Positions 8,745 to 17,256 of a stretch of 64,000 nucleotides of DNA are shown in pieces. This DNA is from Marinimicrococcus flavescens (GTDB taxonomy: Bacteria; Pseudomonadota; Alphaproteobacteria; Geminicoccales; Geminicoccaceae): contig JARGEQ010000092.1 of the NCBI GenBank assembly GCA_029211145.1, positions 1 through 64,000 of the forward strand. The letters are read 5' to 3'. Numbering within the stretch: the stretch's first letter is position 1; every line of letters starts with the position of its first letter. The position numbers and the translations under genes are program-made. Below the pieces are notes generated by a model. It ran no database searches, was not told the DNA's origin, and saw nothing but the letters and a program-made list of their open reading frames with translations.

Positions 8745-9422
8745 TCACCCCTGCGTGCCGGACCCGGCCTCGCGGATCGTCGCGGCGAGAGTGCGGGCGA
8801 CGGCGGCCAGCGCCGCATCGCCCTTGACGGCCAGGAAGGCGGCTCCGGCGCGCACCAGCGCTTCGGCATTCTCGGCTGACGGTCCGCCGGCGACGGCGAC
8901 CGGCAGGACGAACAGGTCGTTCCACCACGCGGCCGTCTCTGCCAGCTGATCGACCCCGGCCGGCGCGTCGGGCGTCGGATGACCGGGGGCAGCGCTCCCT
9001 TCGAGCGCGCCGAACATCACATAATCCGCACCGGCCTCGCCGGCAACCATGGCGAGGTGGCGCGAGAGGCCGCAGGAGACCCCGATCAAGCGCTCGGCGC
9101 CGAGCACCGCGCGAGCCGCCTCGACTGTCTCCGGATCGCGCAGATGCACGCCGTCGGCGTCGATCTGGCGGGCCATGCGCGCATCGTCGAGAAGAAAGAG
9201 GGCAGCGCCGTTCCGCCGGCAGGCGGCCTGCAGCGCGCCGGCCTCATGCCCCGGCGGCGCCTCCGCGAGCGCCGCCGGATCGAGCACGAAGGCGGCGACG
9301 GCGCCCGTTTCGAGCGCCGTCTCGAGCTGATCCGCGAAGTCGGCCGCGAAGGCGGGCGGGCCGAAGACGATCAGCTTCGTCTCGGCCTCGTCCGCCTCGA
9401 GCCAGTGCTCCTGCTCGCTCAC
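8745..9422 (-). CDS. ThiE/TenI-like protein, divergent
   Basis: 225 aa from a GTG start whose bases overlap the fba stop (GTGA). The C-terminal two thirds read as a thiamine-phosphate-synthase-like barrel: DADGVHLRDPE, GVSCG, GADYVMFG, and PVAVAGG near the end. Two hallmark sites are changed. The usual GQxD after HL is replaced by RDPE, and the Thr-rich TPTK loop is replaced by SAAPGHPTPDAPAG. Residues 1-60 have no clear counterpart. It may be a paralogue that no longer makes thiamine phosphate. Confidence 0.75.
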   Translation of the reverse strand: MSEQEHWLEADEAETKLIVFGPPAFAADFADQLETALETGAVAAFVLDPAALAEAPPGHEAGALQAACRRNGAALFLLDDARMARQIDADGVHLRDPETVEAARAVLGAERLIGVSCGLSRHLAMVAGEAGADYVMFGALEGSAAPGHPTPDAPAGVDQLAETAAWWNDLFVLPVAVAGGPSAENAEALVRAGAAFLAVKGDAALAAVARTLAATIREAGSGTQG

Positions 9423-10342
9423 GCCTGGCCCAGATAGACCTTGACGACCTTGTCGAGCAGGTCGAGCGCCTCGGCCTTGGGGCGCTGGAAGGAGTTGCGG
9501 CCGATGATCGAGCCGTTGCCGCCGCCGTCGCGGATCTGCCTGATCTCCTCGATCAGCCCCTCCGTGCCCTTGGCCTCGCCGCCCGAGAACACCACGATGC
9601 GCTTGCCGGCGAAGGCCGCCTGCATGACGTGGGCGATCCGCTCGGGGAGCGTGCCCATCGGCACCTGGGCCTTCTCGTAGGTGGCCTTGGCGGCGTCGAG
9701 GTCGATGAGCGCCTTGGGCGGCTTCACCTTGATGATGTTGGCACCCATCAGCGCCGCCATGTGCGCCGCATAGGCCACGATATCCAGCGCGGTCTCGCCG
9801 TCCTTGGAGACCTTGCCACCGCGCGGGTAGGACCACACGACCGTGGCGAGACCCTTGGACTTCGCCTCGCGGCTGAGCTCGCGGAGCTCCTCCTGCATGC
9901 CGTAGCAGGCGTCGGCGCCCGGATACATGGTGAAGCCGATGCCCACACAGCCCAGCCGCAGCGCGTCGTCGACGCTGGCGGTCACCGCCTGGTCGCCGCC
10001 GCCGGCGGCCAGGCTGTTGGCGCTGTTCATCTTGAGGATGGTCGGCACCTGGCCGGCGAAGGTGTCCGCACCCTGCTCGAGCAGGCCCAGCGGGGCGGCA
10101 TAGCCGGAAAGGCCGGCTTCCATCGCCAGCTGGTAGAGGTAATGCGGGTCGTAGGCCGCGGGGTTCGGCGCGAAGCTGCGCGCGGGCCCATGCTCGTAGC
10201 CCTGGTCGACCGGCAGGATGACGAGCTTGCCCGTGCCGGCGAGCCGGCCGTTCATCAGGAGACGGGCGAGGTTGCCCTTAACGCCGGGGTTCTCGCCCTC
10301 GTACCAGGAGAGGATCTCCTTGACCTTGGCGGTCAGCTGCAT
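9419..10342 (-). CDS. fba: Class I fructose-bisphosphate aldolase (archaeal/DeoC-type)
   Basis: 307 aa. The sequence belongs to the DeoC/FbaB-type class I aldolases: PVDQGYEHGP near residue 44, YPRGG, and the Schiff-base lysine in NIIKVKPP, with SGGEAKG and GRNSFQRP phosphate-binding loops. It cleaves fructose-1,6-bisphosphate to GAP and DHAP without a metal. It sits in the pgk operon and overlaps the ThiE-like gene by 4 nt. The ATG at 10342 has only a weak upstream purine run (GAAAGGGA). Confidence 0.93.
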   Translation of the reverse strand: MQLTAKVKEILSWYEGENPGVKGNLARLLMNGRLAGTGKLVILPVDQGYEHGPARSFAPNPAAYDPHYLYQLAMEAGLSGYAAPLGLLEQGADTFAGQVPTILKMNSANSLAAGGGDQAVTASVDDALRLGCVGIGFTMYPGADACYGMQEELRELSREAKSKGLATVVWSYPRGGKVSKDGETALDIVAYAAHMAALMGANIIKVKPPKALIDLDAAKATYEKAQVPMGTLPERIAHVMQAAFAGKRIVVFSGGEAKGTEGLIEEIRQIRDGGGNGSIIGRNSFQRPKAEALDLLDKVVKVYLGQA

Positions 10343-10389
10343 CTCGGCAGTCCCTTTCTCGTCGCGACTTGGCCATGAAATGGCCTTTC

Positions 10390-10827
10390 TCATACACGGC
10401 CGCCGCCTTGCGAGGAAGGCGGCAGGGGTGGTGCGAGGTATCCGCCTGCAGTGTGGAACCTCAGGCGCCGTGCGGCATCCTCGCCCGGCTCGAGAAGCAG
10501 GCGCCGTGGCCCGAGCCGCGCGTGCACGAGCGCATCTTGGGCACCCGCGATCTCGCGGAGCCGGCGGCGCAGCGGCGGCGGGCCGGTGAACAGAAGCTGG
10601 CGCAGGCCCATCCGCAGGCCCGCCAGCACCAGCCCCGCATCCGCCCCGCAATCGACCAGCACCGGCGCCCGCACCAGCTCCTCGAGCGCGCGGAAGTATA
10701 GCACGCCGGCCCGGGCCGCGGCGCCGGGCGGGCTGGTGAGAAGAATCGCCAGCCCGTGCTCGCGGGCGAAGGCCAGGGCCGCTGCCGCCTGGTCCCGGTC
10801 GTGGACGGCGACGGCGAGCTTTCTCAG
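10390..10827 (-). CDS. Conserved-looking small protein between pgk and fba
   Basis: About 145 aa if it starts at a CTG overlapping the pgk stop (CTGA); 161 aa if it starts at the ATG at 10875 inside pgk. The protein reads [18 protein letters not shown] followed by a regular alpha/beta pattern with [14 protein letters not shown] and [19 protein letters not shown], so it looks globular and real. No family recognised. No ATG, GTG or TTG is available close to the pgk stop, which makes the start uncertain. It is cotranscribed with pgk and fba. Confidence 0.6.
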   Translation of the reverse strand: MRKLAVAVHDRDQAAAALAFAREHGLAILLTSPPGAAARAGVLYFRALEELVRAPVLVDCGADAGLVLAGLRMGLRQLLFTGPPPLRRRLREIAGAQDALVHARLGPRRLLLEPGEDAARRLRFHTAGGYLAPPLPPSSQGGGRV

Positions 10828-12023
10828 CGCGGCTCGAGCGCCTTGATGCCCGGCAGCTCCTTGCCTTCCAGCCATTCGAGGAACGCCCCGCCGGCGGTCG
10901 AGACGTAGGAGAAGCGCTCGAGCACGCCGGCATGCGAGAGTGCTGCCACGGTGTCGCCGCCGCCCGCGACGGTCACCAGCCGGCCGGCCTGGGTGAGCTC
11001 GGCGGCGGCCTGCGCCACCGCCACCGTGGCCTTGTCGAAGGGCGGGATCTCGAAGGCGCCCAAGGGCCCGTTCCAGAGCAGCGTCTTGCAGCCCTTGAGC
11101 TTGCCCACGATGTCCTCGACCGTCTTGGGGCCGAGATCGAGGATCATCTCGTCGGCGCCCACGCTCTCGATGGCCACCGTGCGCGAGGCGGCGTTCTCGC
11201 GGAACTCGGTGGCCACCACCGCGTCGATCGGCAGGATGATGTCGACGTTCTTCTCGGCCGCCATGGCGACGATGGCCCGTGCCTGCTCGGCCAGGCCCGG
11301 CTCATGGAGCGACTTGCCGACGTCGAGGCCCTCGGCATGCATGAAGGTGTTGGCCATGCCGCCGCCGATGATGAGCGCGTCGACCCGGTCGAGCAGCGTG
11401 CCCAGCACCTCGAGCTTGGTCGAGACCTTGGCCCCGCCGACCAGCGCCGCGGCCGGCCGGGCGGCACCGCCCAGCGCGTGCTCGAGCGCCTCGAGCTCGG
11501 CCTGCATCAGGCGGCCGGCGAAGGCGGGCAGAAGCTCGGCCACGCCAACCACCGAGGCATGCGCCCGGTGCGAGCAGGAGAAGGCGTCGTTGACGTAGAG
11601 ATCGCCCAGCCCGGCCAGGGCCTCGGCGAAGGCCGTGTCGTTCTTCTCCTCGCCCGCATGGAAGCGCAGGTTCTCGAGCAGGGCGATGCCGCCCTCGGGG
11701 AGGGCATCGACCACCTGGCGGGCCGGCTCGCCGATGCAGTCGCTGGCAAACTGTACCTGGATGCCGCCCAGCGCCTTGCCAAGAGGCCGGACAAGGGGCT
11801 CGAGGCTCATGGAGCTCTCGCGGCGGCCCTTGGGACGGCCGAAATGGGAGAGGACCACCACCCGGGCCCCCTTGGCCATCAGCTCCTTCAAGGTCTCGGC
11901 GGCGCGTTCGATGCGGGTGGCGTCGGTGACCTCGCCGTCCTGCATCGGCACGTTGAAGTCGGCCCGCACGAGCACCCGCTTGCCTTTGACGTCGACCTCG
12001 TCGAGCGACTTGAATGCCGGCAT
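10824..12023 (-). CDS. pgk: Phosphoglycerate kinase
   Basis: 399 aa, standard length. The N-terminal substrate domain starts with [10 protein letters not shown] and has SHFGRPKG and [13 protein letters not shown]. The C-terminal nucleotide domain has [18 protein letters not shown] and [11 protein letters not shown]. It converts 1,3-bisphosphoglycerate and ADP to 3-phosphoglycerate and ATP. First gene of the six-gene minus-strand run that continues through fba and efp. The ATG at 12023 begins the canonical [20 protein letters not shown] opening. Confidence 0.97.
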   Translation of the reverse strand: MPAFKSLDEVDVKGKRVLVRADFNVPMQDGEVTDATRIERAAETLKELMAKGARVVVLSHFGRPKGRRESSMSLEPLVRPLGKALGGIQVQFASDCIGEPARQVVDALPEGGIALLENLRFHAGEEKNDTAFAEALAGLGDLYVNDAFSCSHRAHASVVGVAELLPAFAGRLMQAELEALEHALGGAARPAAALVGGAKVSTKLEVLGTLLDRVDALIIGGGMANTFMHAEGLDVGKSLHEPGLAEQARAIVAMAAEKNVDIILPIDAVVATEFRENAASRTVAIESVGADEMILDLGPKTVEDIVGKLKGCKTLLWNGPLGAFEIPPFDKATVAVAQAAAELTQAGRLVTVAGGGDTVAALSHAGVLERFSYVSTAGGAFLEWLEGKELPGIKALEPR

Positions 12024-12293
12024 CCGCCCAATCTCCTGCGCCTCTGGGCGCGTTGCTTCTGCGCTGGATTTTGCGCCACGGAAGTAGCACGGGGGCGGTG
12101 CCCAAGTCCACGAGCCGGGGCGCCTGCCGGCACTCTCAAGGGTGCAGCGCGGCTGCGCGCAGGACGTCGGACGACGCCCCCCTCGAGGAACGAACGGAAG
12201 CCCCTTCGGCCGCGCCACTTGAGGCACGTCAAGGACCGGCGCCGGGCGCTCGGGCATGGGAAGGGCCATGCACAGCGCTGCGGGAGATCGCTC

Positions 12294-13367
12294 ATGCCCC
12301 GGATGAAGGCCGCCATCTTCGTCGAGCCCGGACGGATCGTCCTCGACGAGAAGCCCATCCCCGATCCCGGGCCGCTCGACGCGGTGATCCGGGTGACCAC
12401 CACCACGATCTGCGGCACCGACATCCACATCCTCAAGGGCGAATACCCGGTCGAGCGGGGTCTCACCATCGGCCACGAGCCGGTGGGCGTGATCGAGAAG
12501 CTGGGCGCCGCCGTGACCAGCTACGAGGAGGGTCAGAGGGTGATCGCCGGGGCGATCACGCCCAGCGGCCACAGCCACGCCTCGCTGGCCGGCTGCGGCA
12601 GCCAGTGCGGTGCGGGCACGCCGCACGGCTGGAAGGCGATGGGCGGCTGGCGGTTCGGCAACACCATCGACGGCTGCCAGGCCGAGTACGTGCTGGTGCC
12701 CGACGCGATGGCGAATCTCGCGCCCGTGCCCGACGGGCTCACCGACGAGCAGGTGCTGATGTGTCCCGACATCATGTCGACCGGCTTCAGCGGTGCCGAG
12801 AGCGGCAAGGTGCGGATCGGCGACACCGTGGTGGTGTTCGCGCAAGGCCCGATCGGCCTGTGCGCCACCGCCGGCGCCAGGCTCAACGGGGCGAGCCGGA
12901 TCATCGCCGTCGACACGGTGCCCGAGCGCCTCGCCATGGCGCGGCGCATGGGGGCCGACGAGGTGATCGACTTCAGGGCGGTCGATCCGGTCGAGGAGAT
13001 CATGCGCCTCACCGCCGGCCGCGGCGTGGACGTGGCGATCGAGGCGCTGGGCACCCAGCACACCTTCGAGGCGTGCCTGAAGAGCCTCAGGCCCGGCGGC
13101 ACGCTCTCCAGCCTCGGTGTCTATTCGGCCGATCTCACGATCCCGCTGGGCGCCTTCGCCGCCGGGCTGGGCGACCACAAGATCGTCACCACGCTGTGCC
13201 CGGGCGGCAAGGAGCGGATGCGGCGGCTGCTGGACGTGGTGCGCGCCGGCCGCGTCGATCTCGGACCTTTGGTGACGCACCGCTTCAAGCTGGAGCAGAT
13301 CGAGGAGGCCTACGAGCTCTTCGGCAACCAGCGCGACGGCGTTCTCAAGGTGGCGATCACACCCTGA
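12294..13367 (+). CDS. Zinc-dependent alcohol dehydrogenase (secondary-ADH-like MDR)
   Basis: 357 aa. Catalytic zinc ligands Cys40 (ICGTDIH), His61-Glu62 (GHEP) and Asp159 ([10 protein letters not shown]) match the Clostridium/Thermoanaerobacter secondary alcohol dehydrogenase pattern, which uses Asp rather than Cys as third ligand. The four-cysteine structural-zinc lobe of classical ADHs is absent; only CGSQCG is seen. The Rossmann fold starts at [20 protein letters not shown] after the second strand suggests NAD. A GGGAG lies upstream of ATG 12294; ATG 12303 is an alternative. Its 3' end overlaps btaB convergently by 11 bp. Confidence 0.9.
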   Translation: MPRMKAAIFVEPGRIVLDEKPIPDPGPLDAVIRVTTTTICGTDIHILKGEYPVERGLTIGHEPVGVIEKLGAAVTSYEEGQRVIAGAITPSGHSHASLAGCGSQCGAGTPHGWKAMGGWRFGNTIDGCQAEYVLVPDAMANLAPVPDGLTDEQVLMCPDIMSTGFSGAESGKVRIGDTVVVFAQGPIGLCATAGARLNGASRIIAVDTVPERLAMARRMGADEVIDFRAVDPVEEIMRLTAGRGVDVAIEALGTQHTFEACLKSLRPGGTLSSLGVYSADLTIPLGAFAAGLGDHKIVTTLCPGGKERMRRLLDVVRAGRVDLGPLVTHRFKLEQIEEAYELFGNQRDGVLKVAITP

Positions 13368-14064
13368 GTGGCGCGGCCGGGGGCAGGGGGCCCGCCGCGT
13401 GCGGGCCCTTTTGGAAGCGCAGCAGCTCCGCATAGCCGCCGGCGATGGTGCGGCGGGCGAGCCTGCCGTCGCCGCGCTGCGCCAGATGGCCCAGGAGACG
13501 TGCAACCGAAGGCCGGTGCTCCACGCCGAATCGGTCGAGCCAGAGGCGCATGCCGCCGGCGAACCAGCGCGGCAGCCGGTCCATGGCACCGAAATCGACG
13601 ACGTGCAGCACGCCGCCCGGGCGCATCACCGCGAGCGCGCGCAGGAGCGCCAGACTCGGCGAGTCGACCATCGAGAGCACGTAGCTGAAGACCACATGAT
13701 CGAAGCCGCGCTCGCCGAAGGTCTGCGGCTCCAGCGACTCGACGGTGCCATGCTCGAGGCGCAGGCGGTGGGTGCGGGCAAGCGGGGCCATGCGACCGCG
13801 CGCGATCTCGAGCATGGGCAGGGCGGCGTCGAGGCCGCAGAGCCGGGTGCCGGGCCACCGCCGCGCGATGCGGCGGAGATTGCGGGCGGTGCCGCAGCCG
13901 ATCTCCAGCACCGCCTCGCCCGGCCGCGCCCCCATCTCCTCGATAAGCAGGTCGCGGCCGAGCAGATAGGGCTTGCGGGTCAGGTCGTAGATAAGCTTTT
14001 GCGGGCGGTACATCCGGCCCATGCGGTCGCTGACGGAGGAGGAGGCGAGTGCGTGGACGGTCAT
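13357..14064 (-). CDS. btaB: S-adenosylmethionine-dependent N-methyltransferase BtaB
   Basis: 235 aa class I methyltransferase. SAM motif I is [13 protein letters not shown], followed by [32 protein letters not shown] near the N-terminus is typical of BtaB. BtaB methylates diacylglyceryl-homoserine three times to give the betaine lipid DGTS. The call rests on this motif set and on the direct overlap (ATGA) with the btaA-type gene upstream, the arrangement known from Rhodobacter sphaeroides. Its stop lies inside the last codons of the convergent alcohol dehydrogenase gene. Confidence 0.85.
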   Translation of the reverse strand: MTVHALASSSVSDRMGRMYRPQKLIYDLTRKPYLLGRDLLIEEMGARPGEAVLEIGCGTARNLRRIARRWPGTRLCGLDAALPMLEIARGRMAPLARTHRLRLEHGTVESLEPQTFGERGFDHVVFSYVLSMVDSPSLALLRALAVMRPGGVLHVVDFGAMDRLPRWFAGGMRLWLDRFGVEHRPSVARLLGHLAQRGDGRLARRTIAGGYAELLRFQKGPHAAGPLPPAAPLRV

Positions 14065-15266
14065 CGGGCACTCCTTCGGTAGAGGTGGAAGCCGCCATAG
14101 ATCGCCGAGCGGTCGCGCTCGTGCAGGATGCCCGAGCGGTCGGCGTCGCGGGTCCAGGAGACGAGCAGCCCCGGCGGCAGCCGTGCCGGCAGCGGCGAGG
14201 CCTCGCCGGCAGTGCGGAAGATAACCCTGGCGCCGCGGGTGGCGGTACGGTCGATCTGGGCCCAGAGGGCTGTCAGCTGGCGCTCGTTCATCCAGTCCTG
14301 GGCATCGAGCAGGACATAGGCGTCGAGGCTCGCTGCCGGCTCCCGCGCGAGCCGGGCCGTCATGTTCTCGTGGCAGGACTCGATGCGGCCGGCGCGGGCC
14401 GACAGGGTGGAGAAGAGGCCCGGCTCGAGATAGGGCGGCAGCGCGCCGGGCCCGTAGGCCCTGCCGAAGGCCTGGCGGGCGAAATAGTTCTCGGCGAGCG
14501 GAAAGCCGCAGGCCAGCCGTTCGAGCCGCGCGCGCACCAGATGGGCGGGCTCGCGGCCGCCTTCTGCCAGCATCGTCTCGCACTGGGCCGGCGGGATGCC
14601 GAGGCCGAAATAGGCGATCGGCATCCGCAGCGCGGCGCGCAGCCAGGGCTTGTCGAACAGCGGCGCCAGCCGGCTGTCGAACCAGCGGCGCTGCTCGGCG
14701 AGGTCGCGGGCGTCCAGGATCTCGCGGCAGTCGACGCCGTGCAGCCGGGCCGCCAGATGACCGGCGGCGATGAAGCGGCCCAGCAGACCCCGGCGATAGA
14801 AGCCGCGGGCGAACCAGGAGATGCGCCGTCGGCCCGAGAGCGTGCGGCCCTCCCAGTAGCGCCGGGTCGCCGGATCGAGCACCGGCGCCAGCCGCCCGTC
14901 ATAGAGGGCGACGTTCGCGGCGTTGGCGGCGTCGGCGAAGAGCTGCCGGAACTCGCCGGCCTCCAGCGTCCGGAGGGCCGCCAGCTTGAGCCTGAGCAGG
15001 GCGAGGTGGGCGGGGTTGAGATCCACGGCGATCACCCGCGCCGGGCTCGCAGCGAGATAGCTCAGCACATTGCAGCCGCCCGAGGCGATGGCGATCATCC
15101 GGCTGCCGGGGGCAAGCTCCAGGGCCTCGAGGTCGACCGCCGGGTCCTCCCAGATCTGCGGGTAGACCAGCCCTTCGAAAGCCAGCGCGAAGAGCCGCTC
15201 GAGCAGGCCGCGGCGCGAGGCCGTGGCGTGGCTCTGGGCCGCCTCGCGCACCAGCGCGTTGGCCAT
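14061..15266 (-). CDS. btaA: SAM:diacylglycerol 3-amino-3-carboxypropyltransferase BtaA (DUF3419)
   Basis: 401 aa. The protein opens LVYPQIWEDPAVDLEAL and has IASGGCNVLSYL as SAM-binding motif and VDLNPAHLALLRLKLAAL, all marks of the DUF3419/BtaA family. BtaA transfers the aminocarboxypropyl group of SAM to diacylglycerol, the first step of DGTS synthesis; it acts at the inner membrane. A GGAGGAAA ribosome site precedes the ATG at 15266. It overlaps btaB by 4 nt and follows the metallophosphoesterase gene with a 31-bp gap, so all three may be one transcript. Confidence 0.9.
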   Translation of the reverse strand: MANALVREAAQSHATASRRGLLERLFALAFEGLVYPQIWEDPAVDLEALELAPGSRMIAIASGGCNVLSYLAASPARVIAVDLNPAHLALLRLKLAALRTLEAGEFRQLFADAANAANVALYDGRLAPVLDPATRRYWEGRTLSGRRRISWFARGFYRRGLLGRFIAAGHLAARLHGVDCREILDARDLAEQRRWFDSRLAPLFDKPWLRAALRMPIAYFGLGIPPAQCETMLAEGGREPAHLVRARLERLACGFPLAENYFARQAFGRAYGPGALPPYLEPGLFSTLSARAGRIESCHENMTARLAREPAASLDAYVLLDAQDWMNERQLTALWAQIDRTATRGARVIFRTAGEASPLPARLPPGLLVSWTRDADRSGILHERDRSAIYGGFHLYRRSAR

Positions 15267-15297
15267 GGCGGGGTTTCCTCCGTCCGTCCCGCCCCGT

Positions 15298-16044
15298 TCA
15301 GGGGCAATGGTTGATGCGCACCGCTTGGGCGTCGATGGACAAGAAACTCGCCGGCCGCTCGACCCAGGAGCCGGCATTGACATAGGTGACGGCGCGCTCG
15401 CCGGGGGCGGCGAAGCGACGCTCGAGCGGCTGGTGGGTATGGCCGCAGAGAATGACGTCGCGGCCGTGCTGACGCGCGAGCGCGGCGGCGCCGGCCGCTA
15501 CCTTCTCGTGCAGGCCGAGGAGCTGGCTGTGCCAGCGGTCGAGCAGGCCGGGCCAGCGGCCTTCGCTCGAGAGACGATGCTGGCAGAACGTGTAGAGCCG
15601 GCTCACCCATCGGGCGGCGCGCTCGTTGCCGGCGATGAAGCGGTCGAATGCGTCGCCGTGGACGGCGGTGTACCGGCGCCCGGCGAGGGTCCAGTCGTAA
15701 CGCTCGCGGGGCTCGACGCCGAGGAAGCGGACGATCTCGGGGGCAAGGTGGCGGTCGTGGTTGCCGTGCAGCCAGACCACCTCGACGCCGCTCGCCGCCT
15801 GGTGGCGGACATAATGCAGGAAGGCCCAGCCGTCGGCGCACAGGCCGCGAAAGTCCTCGTGGAGAATGTCGCCCAGCAGCACCAGCCGGCGGCACTTCCA
15901 GCCGCGCAAGGTCTCGAGAAGGCTGCGCGGGCGGCTCGATCTCAGGCCCAGATGGACGTCGGAGATGACCAGCGTGTCGGCATGGGTCCGGGTAGCACCG
16001 CTCTCGACGAGCCACCAGGGGGTCTTCTTGCGGCCTGCGCGCAT
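15298..16044 (-). CDS. Metallophosphoesterase, UDP-2,3-diacylglucosamine-diphosphatase-like
   Basis: 248 aa. Calcineurin-type metal motifs in order: SDVHLG, LLGDILHED, LHGNHDRHL, VHGDAFD and CGHTHQP. The layout resembles LpxH/LpxI-type UDP-2,3-diacylglucosamine hydrolases and YbbF-like relatives. The long N-terminal lead (about 25 residues before DTLVISDVHLG) also fits stand-alone homologues found beside lipid genes. Placed directly upstream of btaAB, so a role in envelope lipid metabolism is plausible. Substrate not proven. Confidence 0.82.
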   Translation of the reverse strand: MRAGRKKTPWWLVESGATRTHADTLVISDVHLGLRSSRPRSLLETLRGWKCRRLVLLGDILHEDFRGLCADGWAFLHYVRHQAASGVEVVWLHGNHDRHLAPEIVRFLGVEPRERYDWTLAGRRYTAVHGDAFDRFIAGNERAARWVSRLYTFCQHRLSSEGRWPGLLDRWHSQLLGLHEKVAAGAAALARQHGRDVILCGHTHQPLERRFAAPGERAVTYVNAGSWVERPASFLSIDAQAVRINHCP

Positions 16045-16164
16045 CGCCAGTCCTCCGCCCGAGTGACCCCGGCGCGGCCGGGCCGGCGGGGCGTCTCGCG
16101 ACGGCTTCTAGGGCACGACGGTTGCAGCCATGCGCGCGGTGCGTGACGGGAAGATGGCGGCCCG

Positions 16165-16197
16165 AAAAGAAAAGGAGCGCGCCCGAAGGCGCGCTCC
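16165..16197 (-). terminator. Intrinsic terminator of tkt-gap
   Basis: On the minus strand GGAGCGCGCC-TTCG-GGCGCGCTCC is followed by TTTTCTTTTC. It has a 10-bp GC stem, a UUCG tetraloop and a clear U-tract. It lies 31 bp after the gap stop. Confidence 0.9.
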
Positions 16198-16227
16198 CTC
16201 ATTGCCTCGTGGGTGGTGAGCGAAGCT

Positions 16228-17235
16228 CTAGAGGAACTTCGCCATGGCGCTCACCGTGTCGGCCATGCGGTTGGAGAAGCCCCACTCGTTGTCGTACCAG
16301 GAGGCCACACGCACCAGCCCGCCCTCGATCACCTTGGTGGCGTTGAGGTCGACGGTGGAGCTGGCCGGATGATGGTTGAAGTCGATCGACACCAGCTTCT
16401 CGTCGGTGACGTCGAGGACGCCCTTGAGCGGGCCCTGGGCCGCCGTGCGCAGGAGATCGTTGATCTCCTCGGCGGTGGTCTCGCGCTTCGGCACGAAGGT
16501 GAGGTCGACCATGCTGACGTTCATCGTCGGCACGCGGATCGCGACGCCGTCGAGCTTGCCCTTGAGCTCGGGCAGCACGAGGCCCACCGCCTTGGCGGCA
16601 CCCGTCGAGGTCGGGATCATCGAGGCCGTGGCGGCGCGCGCCCGGTAGAGATCCTTGTGGAACACGTCCAGCAGGTTCTGGTCGTTGGTGAAGGCGTGGA
16701 TCGTGGTCATGTGGCCACGCACGATGCCCACGCCGTCATTGAGGACCTTGGCCACCGGGGCGAGGCAGTTGGTGGTGCAGGACGCGTTGGAGACCACGGT
16801 GTGCGAGGCCTCGAGCTTGTCGTGGTTGACGCCCCACACCACGGTGAGGTCGGCGCCGTCGGCCGGGGCCGAGACCAGCACCTTCTTCGCACCCGCCTTG
16901 AGATGCCCCGAGGCCTTCTCCTTGCTGGCGAAGATGCCGGTGCACTCGAGGACGATGTCGACGCCCAGCTCGCCCCAGGGGAGCTTTGCCATGTCGCGCT
17001 CGGCCAGCACCTTGATGGGGCCGGTGCCGACGTCCATGACGTCGCCCTCGAACGTCACCTTGCCCGGAAAGCGGCCGTGGACGCTGTCATAGCGGAAGAG
17101 GTGGACGTTGGTGGCAGGCGGCGCCAGGTCGTTGATGGCGACGACCCGCACGTCCGTGCGACCATTCTCGCTGAGCGCCCGCAAGATGTTGCGGCCGATC
17201 CGCCCGAAGCCGTTGATGGCTACCTTCACCGTCAC
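16228..17235 (-). CDS. gap: Glyceraldehyde-3-phosphate dehydrogenase, type I
   Basis: 335 aa from GTG 17235. NAD-binding opening [15 protein letters not shown]; catalytic Cys153 in NASCTTN; the partner His lies in [10 protein letters not shown]-terminal [14 protein letters not shown]. It oxidises GAP to 1,3-bisphosphoglycerate. GTG codons at 17241, 17235 and 17229 all fit; 17235 is chosen because GGAGG lies 9 nt upstream, against 3 nt for 17241. Downstream of tkt by 21 bp on the same strand, with a strong terminator behind it. Confidence 0.96.
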   Translation of the reverse strand: MTVKVAINGFGRIGRNILRALSENGRTDVRVVAINDLAPPATNVHLFRYDSVHGRFPGKVTFEGDVMDVGTGPIKVLAERDMAKLPWGELGVDIVLECTGIFASKEKASGHLKAGAKKVLVSAPADGADLTVVWGVNHDKLEASHTVVSNASCTTNCLAPVAKVLNDGVGIVRGHMTTIHAFTNDQNLLDVFHKDLYRARAATASMIPTSTGAAKAVGLVLPELKGKLDGVAIRVPTMNVSMVDLTFVPKRETTAEEINDLLRTAAQGPLKGVLDVTDEKLVSIDFNHHPASSTVDLNATKVIEGGLVRVASWYDNEWGFSNRMADTVSAMAKFL

Positions 17236-17256
17236 GTCCACTGTCCTCCGAACCGT

